Source: Rugosimonospora africana
Lineage (GTDB): Bacteria > Actinomycetota > Actinomycetes > Mycobacteriales > Micromonosporaceae
NCBI RefSeq assembly: GCF_016862975.1
Contig: NZ_BONZ01000062.1
Span: forward strand, 1 to 64,000
DNA: 64,000 nt
Reading direction: 5' to 3'
Made by a program: the position numbers and the translations under genes
Notes under the pieces: model-generated
Told to the model about the DNA's origin: nothing
Database searches by the model: none
Seen by the model: the letters and a program-made list of their open reading frames with translations, nothing else
Shown: positions 9,897 through 18,741 of the stretch, one piece after another
Layout of the letters: each line of letters starts with the position of its first letter
Position numbering within the stretch: position 1 is the stretch's first letter

Positions 9897-11669
9897 TCAC
9901 CACGTCAGCCCGTGGCCGTACCGGAAAAGCGGTTCGGGCGCGTCGAAGGGCACGTCCGGCCGGCCCGACCCGACGTCCTCGGCGCTTCCCGGCAGATCGA
10001 AGGGCAGCCGGCCACCCGGCGCGGCCCGACCGGTCAGCACGTCGACCAGCGCCCCGTCACCGATGCCGAACGTGACGAGCAGGGTGGCGGCGTCCGCGGC
10101 CAGCGGGGTGAGGACGGCCGGCCGGTCCAGGTATATGTCCACAATGGACGGTACGGTGTCCGTGATCGCGCGGATCCGGGCCAGTTCGCCCGGCGGGTAC
10201 TCCAAGCCTCCGGCGTGGAAGTAGGACTCGATCGGTCCGGGCCGGGGCTCGTACGGCGCCGCCAGCCGGAGGATCGCCACCTCTGCCCGGGCCGGATCGT
10301 CCACCACGGTCGCGGTGCTAGCGAGTGTGCCGGGTGCCAGATTCTCGCAGTACACCCGCAACCCCGGCCGCAGCGGCAGGTGCGCGGCGCTGTCCCGGCC
10401 GGCATTGGTCAGCAGCGTGGCCGAGGCGTGCTGGGCGGCCAGCCCGGCGGCCCGCAAGTCCGCGCGCCCGACCGTGCACGCGGCCCGGTCCTCGTCCACG
10501 TACCGGGAGTCGAACAGCCCGAGGCGGAACTTCTCGCGCAGCAGCCGGCGTACCGAAGCGTCCAGCCGGTGCTCGCTGACCTGTCCGGTGCGCACCAGGT
10601 CGACGACGAGGTCGGGCCGCGCCTCGCCGCCGAACTGGTCGACGCCGGCCTCCAGCGCCTTGCGCGCGCGCTCGTGCGGGGTCAGGTGCTCGACTCCCCA
10701 GGCCCGCGCCGGACGTACCTGCCCCTCGAACTCCGCGTCGGTCAGCACGCCCCAGTCGGTGCAGACGATCCCGTCGAAGCCCAGGCGCTCGCGCAGCAGG
10801 CCGGTGATGACGTCCCGGTTGAAGCCGAAGCCGACCTGTTCGTACCGGGTGCCCACGGGCATCCCGTAGTACGGCATCAGCTGCGACGTCCCTGCGGCCA
10901 CGGCCGCGGCGAACGGTGCCAGGTGCTCGTCGAACCGGCCGCCCGGGTACACCTGTTCGCGGGCGTACCGGAAGTGCGGATCCTCGCCGTCCTTCTGCGG
11001 CCCGCCGCCGGGGAAGTGTTTGGTCATCGCCGCCACCCCGTCCGGCCCGAGGGTCGCGGCGCGCAACCCGCGCAGGTACGCGCGCACCAACACACAGGCC
11101 AGGTCGGCGTCGGCGCCGAACGTGCCGACGACGCGCGGCCACCGCGGCTCGGTGGCCAGGTCCACCTGCGGGTGCAGGGCCAGCCGCAGGCCGACGGCGA
11201 GATACTCCTGCCGCACGGTGTCGGCGAACCGCTCGACCAGGGCGGCGTCCCGGGTCGCGGCCAGGCCGAGCGGCTCGGGCCACTGCGAGAACGGGCCGGC
11301 CATCACCGCGGTGTTGGGGTTGTCCGAGCAGGCGTGTCGAGGATCGGTGGACAGCGTGACCGGGATGCCGAGCCGGGTACCCGCGGCGAGATCCTGGACG
11401 CGGTTGTGCCACCGCGCCATCTGCCGGGCGGGCGCTGAGCCGATGAGGTTGAAGTGGCTCATTCCCAAGCCGACGACCATGTCCCGCGCGGAGAGCAGAC
11501 CGGCGTGCGGATCGGCCGGGGCGAGCGTTCCGCCCGGACCCATGACGATCATGGTGTGGAACAGCAGGCCCGCCTTCTCCTGAAGAGTCATGCGGCCCAG
11601 CAGGTCCTCGGTGCGCCGCGCGACGCTCAGTCCCGGGTCGCGGTACGGCGGGTTCGGCGCGCTGCTCAC
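9897..11669 (-). CDS. Glycoside hydrolase family 3 beta-glycosidase
   Basis: A 590-aa enzyme with the GH3 (beta/alpha)8 domain (about 15-340) followed by the alpha/beta sandwich. Asp305 in GFDGIVCTDWG is the expected nucleophile, and KHFPGGG is the substrate-binding motif. The protein ends RYGHGLTW as in many GH3 beta-glucosidases/xylosidases. No signal peptide is seen, so it should act in the cytoplasm on imported oligosaccharides. GTG 11669 is used because GAGG lies just upstream; GTG 11678 is an alternative. It is divergent from a glycosyltransferase. Confidence 0.85.
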   Translation of the reverse strand: MSSAPNPPYRDPGLSVARRTEDLLGRMTLQEKAGLLFHTMIVMGPGGTLAPADPHAGLLSARDMVVGLGMSHFNLIGSAPARQMARWHNRVQDLAAGTRLGIPVTLSTDPRHACSDNPNTAVMAGPFSQWPEPLGLAATRDAALVERFADTVRQEYLAVGLRLALHPQVDLATEPRWPRVVGTFGADADLACVLVRAYLRGLRAATLGPDGVAAMTKHFPGGGPQKDGEDPHFRYAREQVYPGGRFDEHLAPFAAAVAAGTSQLMPYYGMPVGTRYEQVGFGFNRDVITGLLRERLGFDGIVCTDWGVLTDAEFEGQVRPARAWGVEHLTPHERARKALEAGVDQFGGEARPDLVVDLVRTGQVSEHRLDASVRRLLREKFRLGLFDSRYVDEDRAACTVGRADLRAAGLAAQHASATLLTNAGRDSAAHLPLRPGLRVYCENLAPGTLASTATVVDDPARAEVAILRLAAPYEPRPGPIESYFHAGGLEYPPGELARIRAITDTVPSIVDIYLDRPAVLTPLAADAATLLVTFGIGDGALVDVLTGRAAPGGRLPFDLPGSAEDVGSGRPDVPFDAPEPLFRYGHGLTW

Positions 11670-11823
11670 CGTCCTCACCGTAACGCCGGGATCGCCGGGC
11701 GCCGGGCGGATTGAGCCGCACGGTGCCGCCCGGCATCCGATAATGATGAGTGAATGCCGCCTGCAGGGCCCAGGTCCTGCCCTGCCGATCATTCGCCGAC
11801 CGGCGAGCGGAGTTAGGGGTAGC

Positions 11824-13005
11824 ATGCCCGGTCGAAAGATAATGATCTTTACGATCCCCAACGACGGCCACCTTAACATCCTCAAGAGACTGGTGCGCGA
11901 GTACCGGGATTCGCACGCGTTCAGCATCGTGCTCGTCGACCGGCACAACAGCGAACCGAACCTGGCCGACGTCGCCGTTCCGGTGTTCGTACTCGAACGG
12001 TCGGCCGGTTTCATGAACACCCCCGCGTCGCAGGTCTTCCAGCGGGTGTACGGACTGCTCGGCGAGTGCCTGGACATCGCGCGCGAGTTCGATCCGGACC
12101 TGGTGCTGTACGACTTCTGCGCGCTGGAGGGCGCGTTCGTCGCGCAGATCCTGAACCGCCCCCGCTGGTGTTCCGTGCCGGGTTTGATGGGGCCGCTGAC
12201 CGATCGCGGCTACCTCACCGATGCCGTGTCCTCGGAAGCCAACCAGGACGCGATCGCCTCGATCCAGCGCCACTTCGACATCGCCGTACCGCGGGAGGGC
12301 ATCGAGCTGATATCCAACAGCCTGTTCGTCCCCGGCGACCTGAACTTGCTCTGGTCGTACCCGTCGCTGACACCGCACAACTTCCGGGACAACCGCGGCC
12401 CGGCGCGGTACCAGTTCGCCGGTTACCTGTCCGACGGCCACCGCCGGCGGACCGCGGGCGGCGGCACCCCGGTCGTGTACCTGTCCTTCGGCACCGAGGT
12501 CATGGTGAACATGTGGACCGCCCAGGAGGAGACCCGCGAGGGCGTGCGCCGGTGCGTGGCGGGATTGGCGCAGCGCTGGCGCGACCGCGACTTCGAGGTC
12601 GTCTTCGCCACCCAGGGCAATCTGGTGCTCCCCGAGTACCCAGCCAACTGGCGCGTGCACGGCAAGGTCGACCAGCAGGAGGTGCTCAGCCGGGCCGACG
12701 TGTTCGTCACCCACGGCGGCAGCAACAGTTTCCACGAGGCTGTGCTGTCCAGGGTGCCGATGGTGGTGGCGCCGTTCTTCGGCGACCAGATACTGATCGG
12801 TAACCGGGTCGAGGAATTGGGCGTGGGCATCCATCTGGCGGAGGACGACGGCATCGACACCGGCAAGTCGAAACACTTCCTGAACGACGGCCTCACCGAG
12901 CGGATCGACCATGCGGTCGCCGAGATTCTCGACAACGACGGGTACCGCAAGAACTTCGACACCATCCGGCTGGAGTGCACCCCGGCATTGGCCGAGCTCG
13001 ATTAG
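11824..13005 (+). CDS. GT-B glycosyltransferase (GT1/MGT-like)
   Basis: A 393-aa UDP-sugar-dependent transferase of the macrolide-glycosyltransferase type. The C-terminal donor-binding signature is clear: THGGSNSFHEAVLSRVPMVV followed by FFGDQ. The acceptor domain starts with KIMIFTIPNDGHLNILKRLV. The acceptor could be a natural product, lipid or antibiotic. ATG 11824 has an AGGGG ribosome site. It is 74 bp upstream of a debranching-like enzyme and probably co-transcribed with it. Confidence 0.85.
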   Translation: MPGRKIMIFTIPNDGHLNILKRLVREYRDSHAFSIVLVDRHNSEPNLADVAVPVFVLERSAGFMNTPASQVFQRVYGLLGECLDIAREFDPDLVLYDFCALEGAFVAQILNRPRWCSVPGLMGPLTDRGYLTDAVSSEANQDAIASIQRHFDIAVPREGIELISNSLFVPGDLNLLWSYPSLTPHNFRDNRGPARYQFAGYLSDGHRRRTAGGGTPVVYLSFGTEVMVNMWTAQEETREGVRRCVAGLAQRWRDRDFEVVFATQGNLVLPEYPANWRVHGKVDQQEVLSRADVFVTHGGSNSFHEAVLSRVPMVVAPFFGDQILIGNRVEELGVGIHLAEDDGIDTGKSKHFLNDGLTERIDHAVAEILDNDGYRKNFDTIRLECTPALAELD

Positions 13006-13079
13006 GCGTACCCGCTCGCCGGGTGCCGCGGCGGCGCTGAACGCTGTTTCCCGGCCGCCCACCGGGGTATGCGCAACGA

Positions 13080-15086
13080 ATGGCCAACCTGACCGTCCTG
13101 GACGGAAGCAGCTTCTTCGTGTCGGACGCCGCCGGCGACGTGGACATCACCGAGGCCATGAGTTCGAACGTGATGGGCCTGTTCCACTCCGACGTGCGGC
13201 ACCTGGCGGTCTGGTCGCTGCTGATCGACGGCCAGCCGATGCGCGTGCTGACCAGCCGGCCGAACGACTACTACTCGGCACGGATGTTCGGGGCGCTCGC
13301 GGCGGGTAGGCACGACCCGTCGATCGCCGTGCGCCGGGAGCGCATCGTCGCCGACGGTGTGCACGAGGACCTCTGGGTGAGCAACAACAGCGGTGAGCCC
13401 GTCACGGTATGCGTGGAGTTGCGATTCGGTGCCGACTTCGCCGATCTGCTGGCGGTGAAGCGCGGGGAAAGCATGCGCGGCCGGACCAGTGTGGAGGTCG
13501 ACGGTCCGCGGGTCACGCTGCGGTACCAGAACCAGGCGTACGAGCGCTTGACGACCATCCGGTTCGGGGAACCGGGCGAGCTGCACGAGGACCTGATGCG
13601 CTGGAACCTCACCATCGCGCCCCGCGAGGAGTGGACCACCTGCATCGACATCGGCGTCGTCGTCGACGGCAAGGAGGTGAGCATTCGCACCGAGCACGGT
13701 GGGATGGGCACCGTGCACCCGAACATGGAGATGAGCCTCGGCGACTGGATGGACACCGCCCCGACACTGCACACCGATGTCGAGCCGTTTCAACGCACGT
13801 ACCAGCAGAGCCTGCTCAACCTTGCCGCGCTGCGGTTCCGGCCGCACCCGAATGGGATGAGCCTGCCCGCCGCCGGTCTGCCCTGGTTCATGGCGCTGTT
13901 CGGCCGGGACAGTCTCATCGCCGCGTACCAGGCTCTGCCGTTCCACCCGTCGCTGGCCGAGAGCGCGCTGCGCACCCTGGCCGAACTGCAGGCGACCGAG
14001 TACGACGACTTCCGCGACGCCGAGCCGGGAAAGATTCCACACGAGCTGCGCAGTGGCGAGTCGAGCCACCTCGGCGTCGCGCCGTACACGCCGTACTACG
14101 GCAGCCACGACTCGACCCCGCTGTTCCTGATCCTGCTCGACGAGTACGAGCGGTGGACCGGGAACGTCGCGCTGGTGCGGGAACTGGAACAGGCGGCGCG
14201 CAACGCGTTGGGCTGGATCGAGGGGCCGGGCGACCGGGACGGCGACGGCTATCTCGAGTACGAGACCCGCTCCTCGGCCGGCCTGCGCAGCCAGTGCTGG
14301 AAGGACTCGTGGAACTCGGTGATGTTCGCCGACGGGCGGGTGGCCGACCCGCCCATCGCCACCTGTGAGATCCAGGGCTACGCGTACGACGCGCGGCTGC
14401 GCACCGCTCGGCTGGCCCGCGAGATCTGGGGCGACGCCTCGACAGCCGAACGGCTCGAACGCGACGCGGCGGCGCTGCGCGAGCGGTTCAACCGGGACTT
14501 CTGGATCGAGGATCGGGGCCACTACGCGCTCGCGCTGGACGGCGCGAAGAACCAGGTGGACGCGTGCACCTCGAACTTCGGACACCTGCTGTGGAGCGGC
14601 ATCCTGGACGACGAGCGCGCGGAACTGGTGGTACGGCGGCTGTTGGCCGACGACATGTGGAGCGGCTGGGGCATCCGTACCATGTCCACAAAGGACGATG
14701 GGTACAACCCGATCGAGTACCACAACGGCACGGTCTGGCCGCACGACAACTCGATAATCGCCGAGGGCATGCGCCGGTACGGCTTCAAGGACGAGGCGTC
14801 CAAGGTGATCCACGCGCTGCTGGAGGCGGGCAGGGACTTCGAGTTCCTGCTGCCGGAGGTCTTCGCCGGACACCCTCGGTCGGAAACCGGCACACCGGTG
14901 GAGTATCCGACGGCGTGCCGGCCGCAGGCGTGGGCCGCCGGTGCGCCGCTGCTCGGCCTGCGCACGGTGCTGGGCATGGACGCGGGGAAAGACGGGCTCA
15001 CCGTGAACCCGCACGTGCCGGCCGCGATGGGCCGGATCCGGCTCGACGGGGTACCGGTGCGGGGACAGCGCCGCAACGTGTCCTGA
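13080..15086 (+). CDS. Glycogen-debranching-like amylo-alpha-1,6-glucosidase
   Basis: A 668-aa protein. The N-terminal beta domain (about 5-200) matches the glycogen-debranching N-terminal (GDE_N_bis) pattern with LDGSSFFVSDAAGD. The rest is an (alpha/alpha)6 barrel with DRDGDGYLEYE, QCWKDSWNSV and EYHNGTVWPHDNSI, typical of actinobacterial amylo-alpha-1,6-glucosidase-like proteins. No signal peptide is visible. True glycogen debranching is unproven, and action on another glycan or glycoside is possible. Its upstream neighbour is a glycosyltransferase. Confidence 0.8.
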   Translation: MANLTVLDGSSFFVSDAAGDVDITEAMSSNVMGLFHSDVRHLAVWSLLIDGQPMRVLTSRPNDYYSARMFGALAAGRHDPSIAVRRERIVADGVHEDLWVSNNSGEPVTVCVELRFGADFADLLAVKRGESMRGRTSVEVDGPRVTLRYQNQAYERLTTIRFGEPGELHEDLMRWNLTIAPREEWTTCIDIGVVVDGKEVSIRTEHGGMGTVHPNMEMSLGDWMDTAPTLHTDVEPFQRTYQQSLLNLAALRFRPHPNGMSLPAAGLPWFMALFGRDSLIAAYQALPFHPSLAESALRTLAELQATEYDDFRDAEPGKIPHELRSGESSHLGVAPYTPYYGSHDSTPLFLILLDEYERWTGNVALVRELEQAARNALGWIEGPGDRDGDGYLEYETRSSAGLRSQCWKDSWNSVMFADGRVADPPIATCEIQGYAYDARLRTARLAREIWGDASTAERLERDAAALRERFNRDFWIEDRGHYALALDGAKNQVDACTSNFGHLLWSGILDDERAELVVRRLLADDMWSGWGIRTMSTKDDGYNPIEYHNGTVWPHDNSIIAEGMRRYGFKDEASKVIHALLEAGRDFEFLLPEVFAGHPRSETGTPVEYPTACRPQAWAAGAPLLGLRTVLGMDAGKDGLTVNPHVPAAMGRIRLDGVPVRGQRRNVS

Positions 15087-15097
15087 CGCGACGCGGC

Positions 15098-15985
15098 TCA
15101 GCGCATGGCGAGCAGCCAGCGCGCGCTCTCGACGTGGTACCGCGATCCCACACCGCCGCGCAACGCCCACACCACGGTCTGCGCGAACGTCCAGCCACGG
15201 GCCCGTTCCCGGTCGACGTCCAGTTCGGTGCTGAGCCGGTCGAGCCGCTGCCGCAGCTGCCGCCGGCTGTGCCCGAGCTCGTAGTCACGCACGATCGGGG
15301 CGACCGCGAACGCCCGCTCGCCGACCAGCGGCTTGGGGTCGATGACCAGCCACGGCTGGCGCGTGGCCCGCAGCACGTTGTAGGAGTGCAGGTCCTGGTG
15401 CAGCAGCACCTGTTCGGTCGAGTCGGCGGTCAGACTCTCCAGGGTGTCCCGCGCGGCGTCGATGAGCCGGCGCTCGCACGGCCGGCCGGCCCGCTCCCAC
15501 TCCGGCATCAGGTCGCTGGCCCACTGCCGTGCCTCGTCGGCCAGTGAGGCGAACGGCGGAGCCGGGGGCTTCCACAGCAGCGGCAGCAGGCCGATGAACA
15601 CGGACACGGCGTTGTCGGGGTCGGCCTCCGCGAGGTAGTCGCCGGGGGAGCAGTGCTCGATCAGCAGTGCCGCGCGGCGTTCGTCGTGAGCGATCAGCCG
15701 GACCACGCCGTCGCCGTCCCAGCACCGCAGCGCTGCCGCCTCGTGCGCGCTCTCCCGGTCCGGGTACTGGAGCTTGAGCACCGCCTTCGAACCGTCCGCC
15801 AGCGTCGCGGGCAGGACGAGGGCGAACCTGGAGCCGTCGTAGGGTGCCGCGACCCGCAGCGACCAGTCGGCCGTCACGTCGGCGAGCAGGTCGGGTAGCG
15901 CCCCCAACCACTGCCGGCCCGCGTCGTGCTCGCGCAGCCAGCCGAGCCGCTCGGGCACCACCAGCGACCGCGGGTCGTACTCCAT
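15098..15985 (-). CDS. Aminoglycoside/streptomycin 6-kinase-like phosphotransferase
   Basis: A 295-aa kinase-fold protein of the APH(6)/hydroxyurea-phosphotransferase family. The Brenner motif LLHQDLHSYNVL gives the catalytic Asp and Asn, and VIDPKPLVGERAFAVAP is the family form of the metal-binding DPK motif. The ATP-binding Lys lies in SKAVLKLQYPD. Family members phosphorylate streptomycin, but most actinomycete paralogues have unknown substrates. It converges on the debranching gene with an 11-bp gap. Confidence 0.8.
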   Translation of the reverse strand: MEYDPRSLVVPERLGWLREHDAGRQWLGALPDLLADVTADWSLRVAAPYDGSRFALVLPATLADGSKAVLKLQYPDRESAHEAAALRCWDGDGVVRLIAHDERRAALLIEHCSPGDYLAEADPDNAVSVFIGLLPLLWKPPAPPFASLADEARQWASDLMPEWERAGRPCERRLIDAARDTLESLTADSTEQVLLHQDLHSYNVLRATRQPWLVIDPKPLVGERAFAVAPIVRDYELGHSRRQLRQRLDRLSTELDVDRERARGWTFAQTVVWALRGGVGSRYHVESARWLLAMR

Positions 15986-16048
15986 GCCTCCGATCCTGCC
16001 GAAGGCGACCGGCCGGCGTACCGGATTCGGTGCCGGCCGGTGCTCGGC

Positions 16049-16744
16049 CTACTGATCGGCGGCCGCTTGATCGGGGGTCTCTTGAGCGGGGGTTTGTTGA
16101 TCGGGGTCCGGTGCTCCTCCGGTGTAGGCGGCGAAGACCCGGTCCGCGGCACCCTGGGCCTCGGCCGGGTCGGTGCCCGCGGCGACGCTCGCCACACGCC
16201 AGCGCTCGCTGCTTTCCGCTGAGAACCGACGGCCCTCCTCGGACAGCTGCCAGGCAAGGGCTTCCTTGGGGTCGATGGAGAGCCCGGCCGTGGAGAGGTA
16301 CCCGGCCAACCCCATGAGGATCATGTCCCAGCCGATGCCGACGGCACCCGGCCCGAACTCGGCCCACCGAACCTGGTCGACGTGCGCGATGTGCTCGACG
16401 TTCAGCCGGGTGCCACCCTCCGGATCGGCGGCCAGCCAAACCTCGATCCAGCTGACCTCGCCACCGAACTCCCAGGTGGCGGAGAAGGCGTTCGGCGGGT
16501 CGCACTGCTCGACCGTCCCGCCCGCGTTGCCCTCCAGCTGATACTTGCCGCCCAGCCGCAGTTCGCCGGAGACGGGCAGGAACCACCGGGGGATCCGTTC
16601 GGCGTTGGTGCAGGCATCCCACACGTCGTCGATCGGCGCGTCGAAGGTCTGGCTCACGGCGACCACCCGAGCCTCGCCGGCCTCCAGGGTCCTCGCCTTG
16701 ACCTGGCGGCGTACCGCGTTGATCTGCATGCTCACATCCACCAT
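16049..16744 (-). CDS. SRPBCC (AHSA1-like) domain protein
   Basis: A 231-aa cytoplasmic START-fold protein. The core runs from VAVSQTFDAPIDDVWDACTN to about residue 155 with the family motif FLPVSGELRLGGKYQLEGN, followed by a helical extension and a Gln/Asp/Pro/Ala-rich acidic tail. A TATATAA-containing promoter lies about 35 bp upstream; no strong ribosome site precedes ATG 16744, so leaderless or internal initiation at the second Met (residue 6) is possible. Despite the name, no link to the htpG gene 2 kb away is implied. Confidence 0.8.
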   Translation of the reverse strand: MVDVSMQINAVRRQVKARTLEAGEARVVAVSQTFDAPIDDVWDACTNAERIPRWFLPVSGELRLGGKYQLEGNAGGTVEQCDPPNAFSATWEFGGEVSWIEVWLAADPEGGTRLNVEHIAHVDQVRWAEFGPGAVGIGWDMILMGLAGYLSTAGLSIDPKEALAWQLSEEGRRFSAESSERWRVASVAAGTDPAEAQGAADRVFAAYTGGAPDPDQQTPAQETPDQAAADQ

Positions 16745-16821
16745 GCGCCGAACATAGCAGCACAGACTTATATAAGCCAGTACTGGGTAATTCGAGTCCC
16801 GAGGCTGCTCCGGGCCACCGA

Positions 16822-17847
16822 TCAGCCGGCGTAGCGCTCGGCGACCGCCGCGAAGGCGGCCTTGGGCTCCCACGGCATGTCGGGATACGTCGTGCCGTTG
16901 CGACCCTCGATGACCTTGACGATTCCGCCGCCGGCGAGGTCGAGGTCGAGGCGGGGATCGCCGTCAGGGCGGTGGGGCATGTTGTAGAGCGCGAAGAGGT
17001 ACACGAAGGCGCTGTCCACGCCCTCGCTGTCGAAGATTTCGAGCAACTCGCTCAGGTACGTCGCCTGGCCGGCCTCGTCGCGCTCGTACTCCCCGGTGAG
17101 CCGCAGCGGTGCCCCGGTTGCCTGGTCGTACTCCAGGATCTCCATGCTGCGGGGTGCGACGTCGCCGGCACCCCGCCAGGTCGCGGTGCCGAAGCCGGTG
17201 ATCGCGACCGGTTTGGGTTGCGCGGCAAGCGTGCGGACACCGTCCCTGAACCGGTCGGCAACCTCCGCGGACCGAATGAGTTCGAGGGTCACGAAGTCGA
17301 ACAGGTCCCAATCGACGCCCTCGAACTGGATGGCGGCGTAGGTGACCGGTCCGCGGAAGCGCTCGCGGACCGCTGGCACGGCTTCGCGGAGGAAGCGGTC
17401 GAGGCGGGAACGGACCTCGGCGATCCGTTCGCTCCGGCCGCCCGGACTGGTCAGCAGGTTGTCGAGTCGCTTGCCGATGCTGTCGCCGTCGACGAACCCC
17501 CGGTTCATCAGGCTGAGCTCGACGCCGGTGACGAACACGATCTCGGCTCCCCGCGTCCGGAGTCGTTCGGCCCGCTGCGCGCAGTCGGCGAACAGCGCGA
17601 GCATCTGGTCGGTCGCCAACTCCAGCGGGTAGGGCGAGAACCAGACCTCCAGCCCGAGGTCTGCGGCGTGCTCGGCGGCGAGTTCCAGACGCCGCGGGTC
17701 GCCGCCGACGATCTGGACGGCGGTGCAGTGCAGGTCGTCGCGGATAATGGTCAGCTCCCGCCGGACCAGTTCGGGGTCGAAGTGCTCCCGCGAACTTGTG
17801 CCGTTGATCAGGAAACCGGTGTCGTAGGCCATGCCCTTGGCTCGCAT
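16822..17847 (-). CDS. TIM-barrel-like protein of unknown function
   Basis: A 341-aa cytoplasmic protein. Alternating strands and helices with conserved acidic residues at strand ends (VQIVGGDPRRLE, VWFSPYPLEL, VFVTGVELSLMNRG, PVAITGFGTATWRGAG, VYLFALYNMPH) suggest a glycosidase-like barrel. Actinomycete homologues are often auto-labelled abortive infection protein; I see nothing in the sequence that proves a defence role. ATG 17847 has an AAGGAAGG ribosome site. It is divergent from a TetR gene with a shared long palindrome, so it is probably that regulator's target. Confidence 0.65.
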   Translation of the reverse strand: MRAKGMAYDTGFLINGTSSREHFDPELVRRELTIIRDDLHCTAVQIVGGDPRRLELAAEHAADLGLEVWFSPYPLELATDQMLALFADCAQRAERLRTRGAEIVFVTGVELSLMNRGFVDGDSIGKRLDNLLTSPGGRSERIAEVRSRLDRFLREAVPAVRERFRGPVTYAAIQFEGVDWDLFDFVTLELIRSAEVADRFRDGVRTLAAQPKPVAITGFGTATWRGAGDVAPRSMEILEYDQATGAPLRLTGEYERDEAGQATYLSELLEIFDSEGVDSAFVYLFALYNMPHRPDGDPRLDLDLAGGGIVKVIEGRNGTTYPDMPWEPKAAFAAVAERYAG

Positions 17848-17912
17848 ACGTGTGTTCCTTCCTTGTCGGTGCGGTCTCGTCGTCGGTGAGGTCCGGTCGA
17901 ACGTAGCCAGGA

Positions 17913-17946
17913 ACTTGCGCGCACGCAAGTTTGCGTGTGCGCAGGT
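17913..17946. promoter_or_regulatory. Long palindromic TetR-type operator
   Basis: The stretch holds the perfect dyad CTTGCG-CGCA-CGCAAG (17914-17929) nested in a longer near-palindrome whose right arm is TTGCGTGTGCGCAGG. It lies between the divergent TIM-barrel-like gene and tetR, 20 bp before the tetR start, suiting repression of both. Confidence 0.75.
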
Positions 17947-17965
17947 ATCGTGCGATGCTGGGAAC

Positions 17966-18616
17966 ATGACGAAGCCTCGGCCGGACCTGCGTGAACGGAA
18001 GAAGCAGGCGACCAAGGAGGCGCTACGGTCGGCGGCTCTGCGCCTCGCGCTGGAGCGCGGGCCCGAGAACGTCCGCGTCGATGACATCGCCGAAGCGGCG
18101 GGTGTGTCGCCGCGGACGTACAACAACTACTTCTCGAGCCGGGAGCAGGCGATCGTCGCGGCCGTCGCGGCGGAGCGCGAGACGCGGGTCGCGGCGGCCG
18201 TGGCGGCCCGACCCGCCGACGTGAGCCTGGCCGAGGCCATCATCGACGCCGTCGTCGAGCAGTACACCGATCCCGGCCACCCCGCGGGTGACGTGCTGCT
18301 GATGATCACCACGAACCCCGCCCTGCGTGCCTGCTACATCGACGCGGCCGCCATGATCGAAGATCCGCTCGCCGCGGCGATCATCGAACGGGCTCCGAGC
18401 GTGGATCGGCTGACCGCTCAGGCGCTCTCCGCCAGTGTCGGTGCGGCCGCCAGGGTCGCGCTTCGACAGTGGCTGGAGTCGACGGCTCCGTCCCCGTCGA
18501 CCAGCGGCTTCGTGATCGTGTCGGGGTCGCTGCCGACCCTCATGCGTACGGCGTTGACGCCGCTCGCGCCGGCGCTCGACGCGGTCGTCCCGCTGAGGGG
18601 CGGGCCGCCCCGCTGA
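17966..18616 (+). CDS. TetR-family regulator
   Basis: A 216-aa regulator. The N-terminal helix-turn-helix is VRVDDIAEAAGVSPRTYNNYFSSREQAI, preceded by RKKQATKEALRSAALRLAL. The rest is a helical ligand-binding domain of unknown specificity. ATG 17966 has a short GGGA ribosome site and gives the standard TetR N-terminus. It is divergent from the 16822-17847 gene across the palindromic operator and is likely self-regulated. Confidence 0.88.
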   Translation: MTKPRPDLRERKKQATKEALRSAALRLALERGPENVRVDDIAEAAGVSPRTYNNYFSSREQAIVAAVAAERETRVAAAVAARPADVSLAEAIIDAVVEQYTDPGHPAGDVLLMITTNPALRACYIDAAAMIEDPLAAAIIERAPSVDRLTAQALSASVGAAARVALRQWLESTAPSPSTSGFVIVSGSLPTLMRTALTPLAPALDAVVPLRGGPPR

Positions 18617-18649
18617 CGGGTGCGCTCGAGTGTTTCCCCGAGTGACTTA

Positions 18650-18687
18650 CTATTGCGCGGGCCGCACGCTATTGCGTTGGCCGCACG
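18650..18687. repeat. 19-bp tandem duplication in the htpG upstream region
   Basis: CTATTGCG-CGGGCCGCACG and CTATTGCG-TTGGCCGCACG are adjacent 19-bp units with two mismatches, 55 bp before the htpG start. They could be paired regulator sites or a promoter duplication. No HAIR box is seen here. Confidence 0.6.
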
Positions 18688-18741
18688 GCAAACCCCGACA
18701 ACATCGGCGATCACAAGGGCCTGCCCGCAGAAAGGAGTCCC

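Noticed and set aside
16049-16744. AHSA1-like protein as a co-chaperone of the nearby htpG
   Set aside because: Bacterial proteins of this SRPBCC group are not Hsp90 activators, and the genes are separated by two others with a divergent promoter.
16822-18616. Phage-defence (abortive infection) system
   Set aside because: No nuclease, toxin, NTPase or reverse-transcriptase motif is seen; the protein looks like a metabolic TIM barrel under TetR control.
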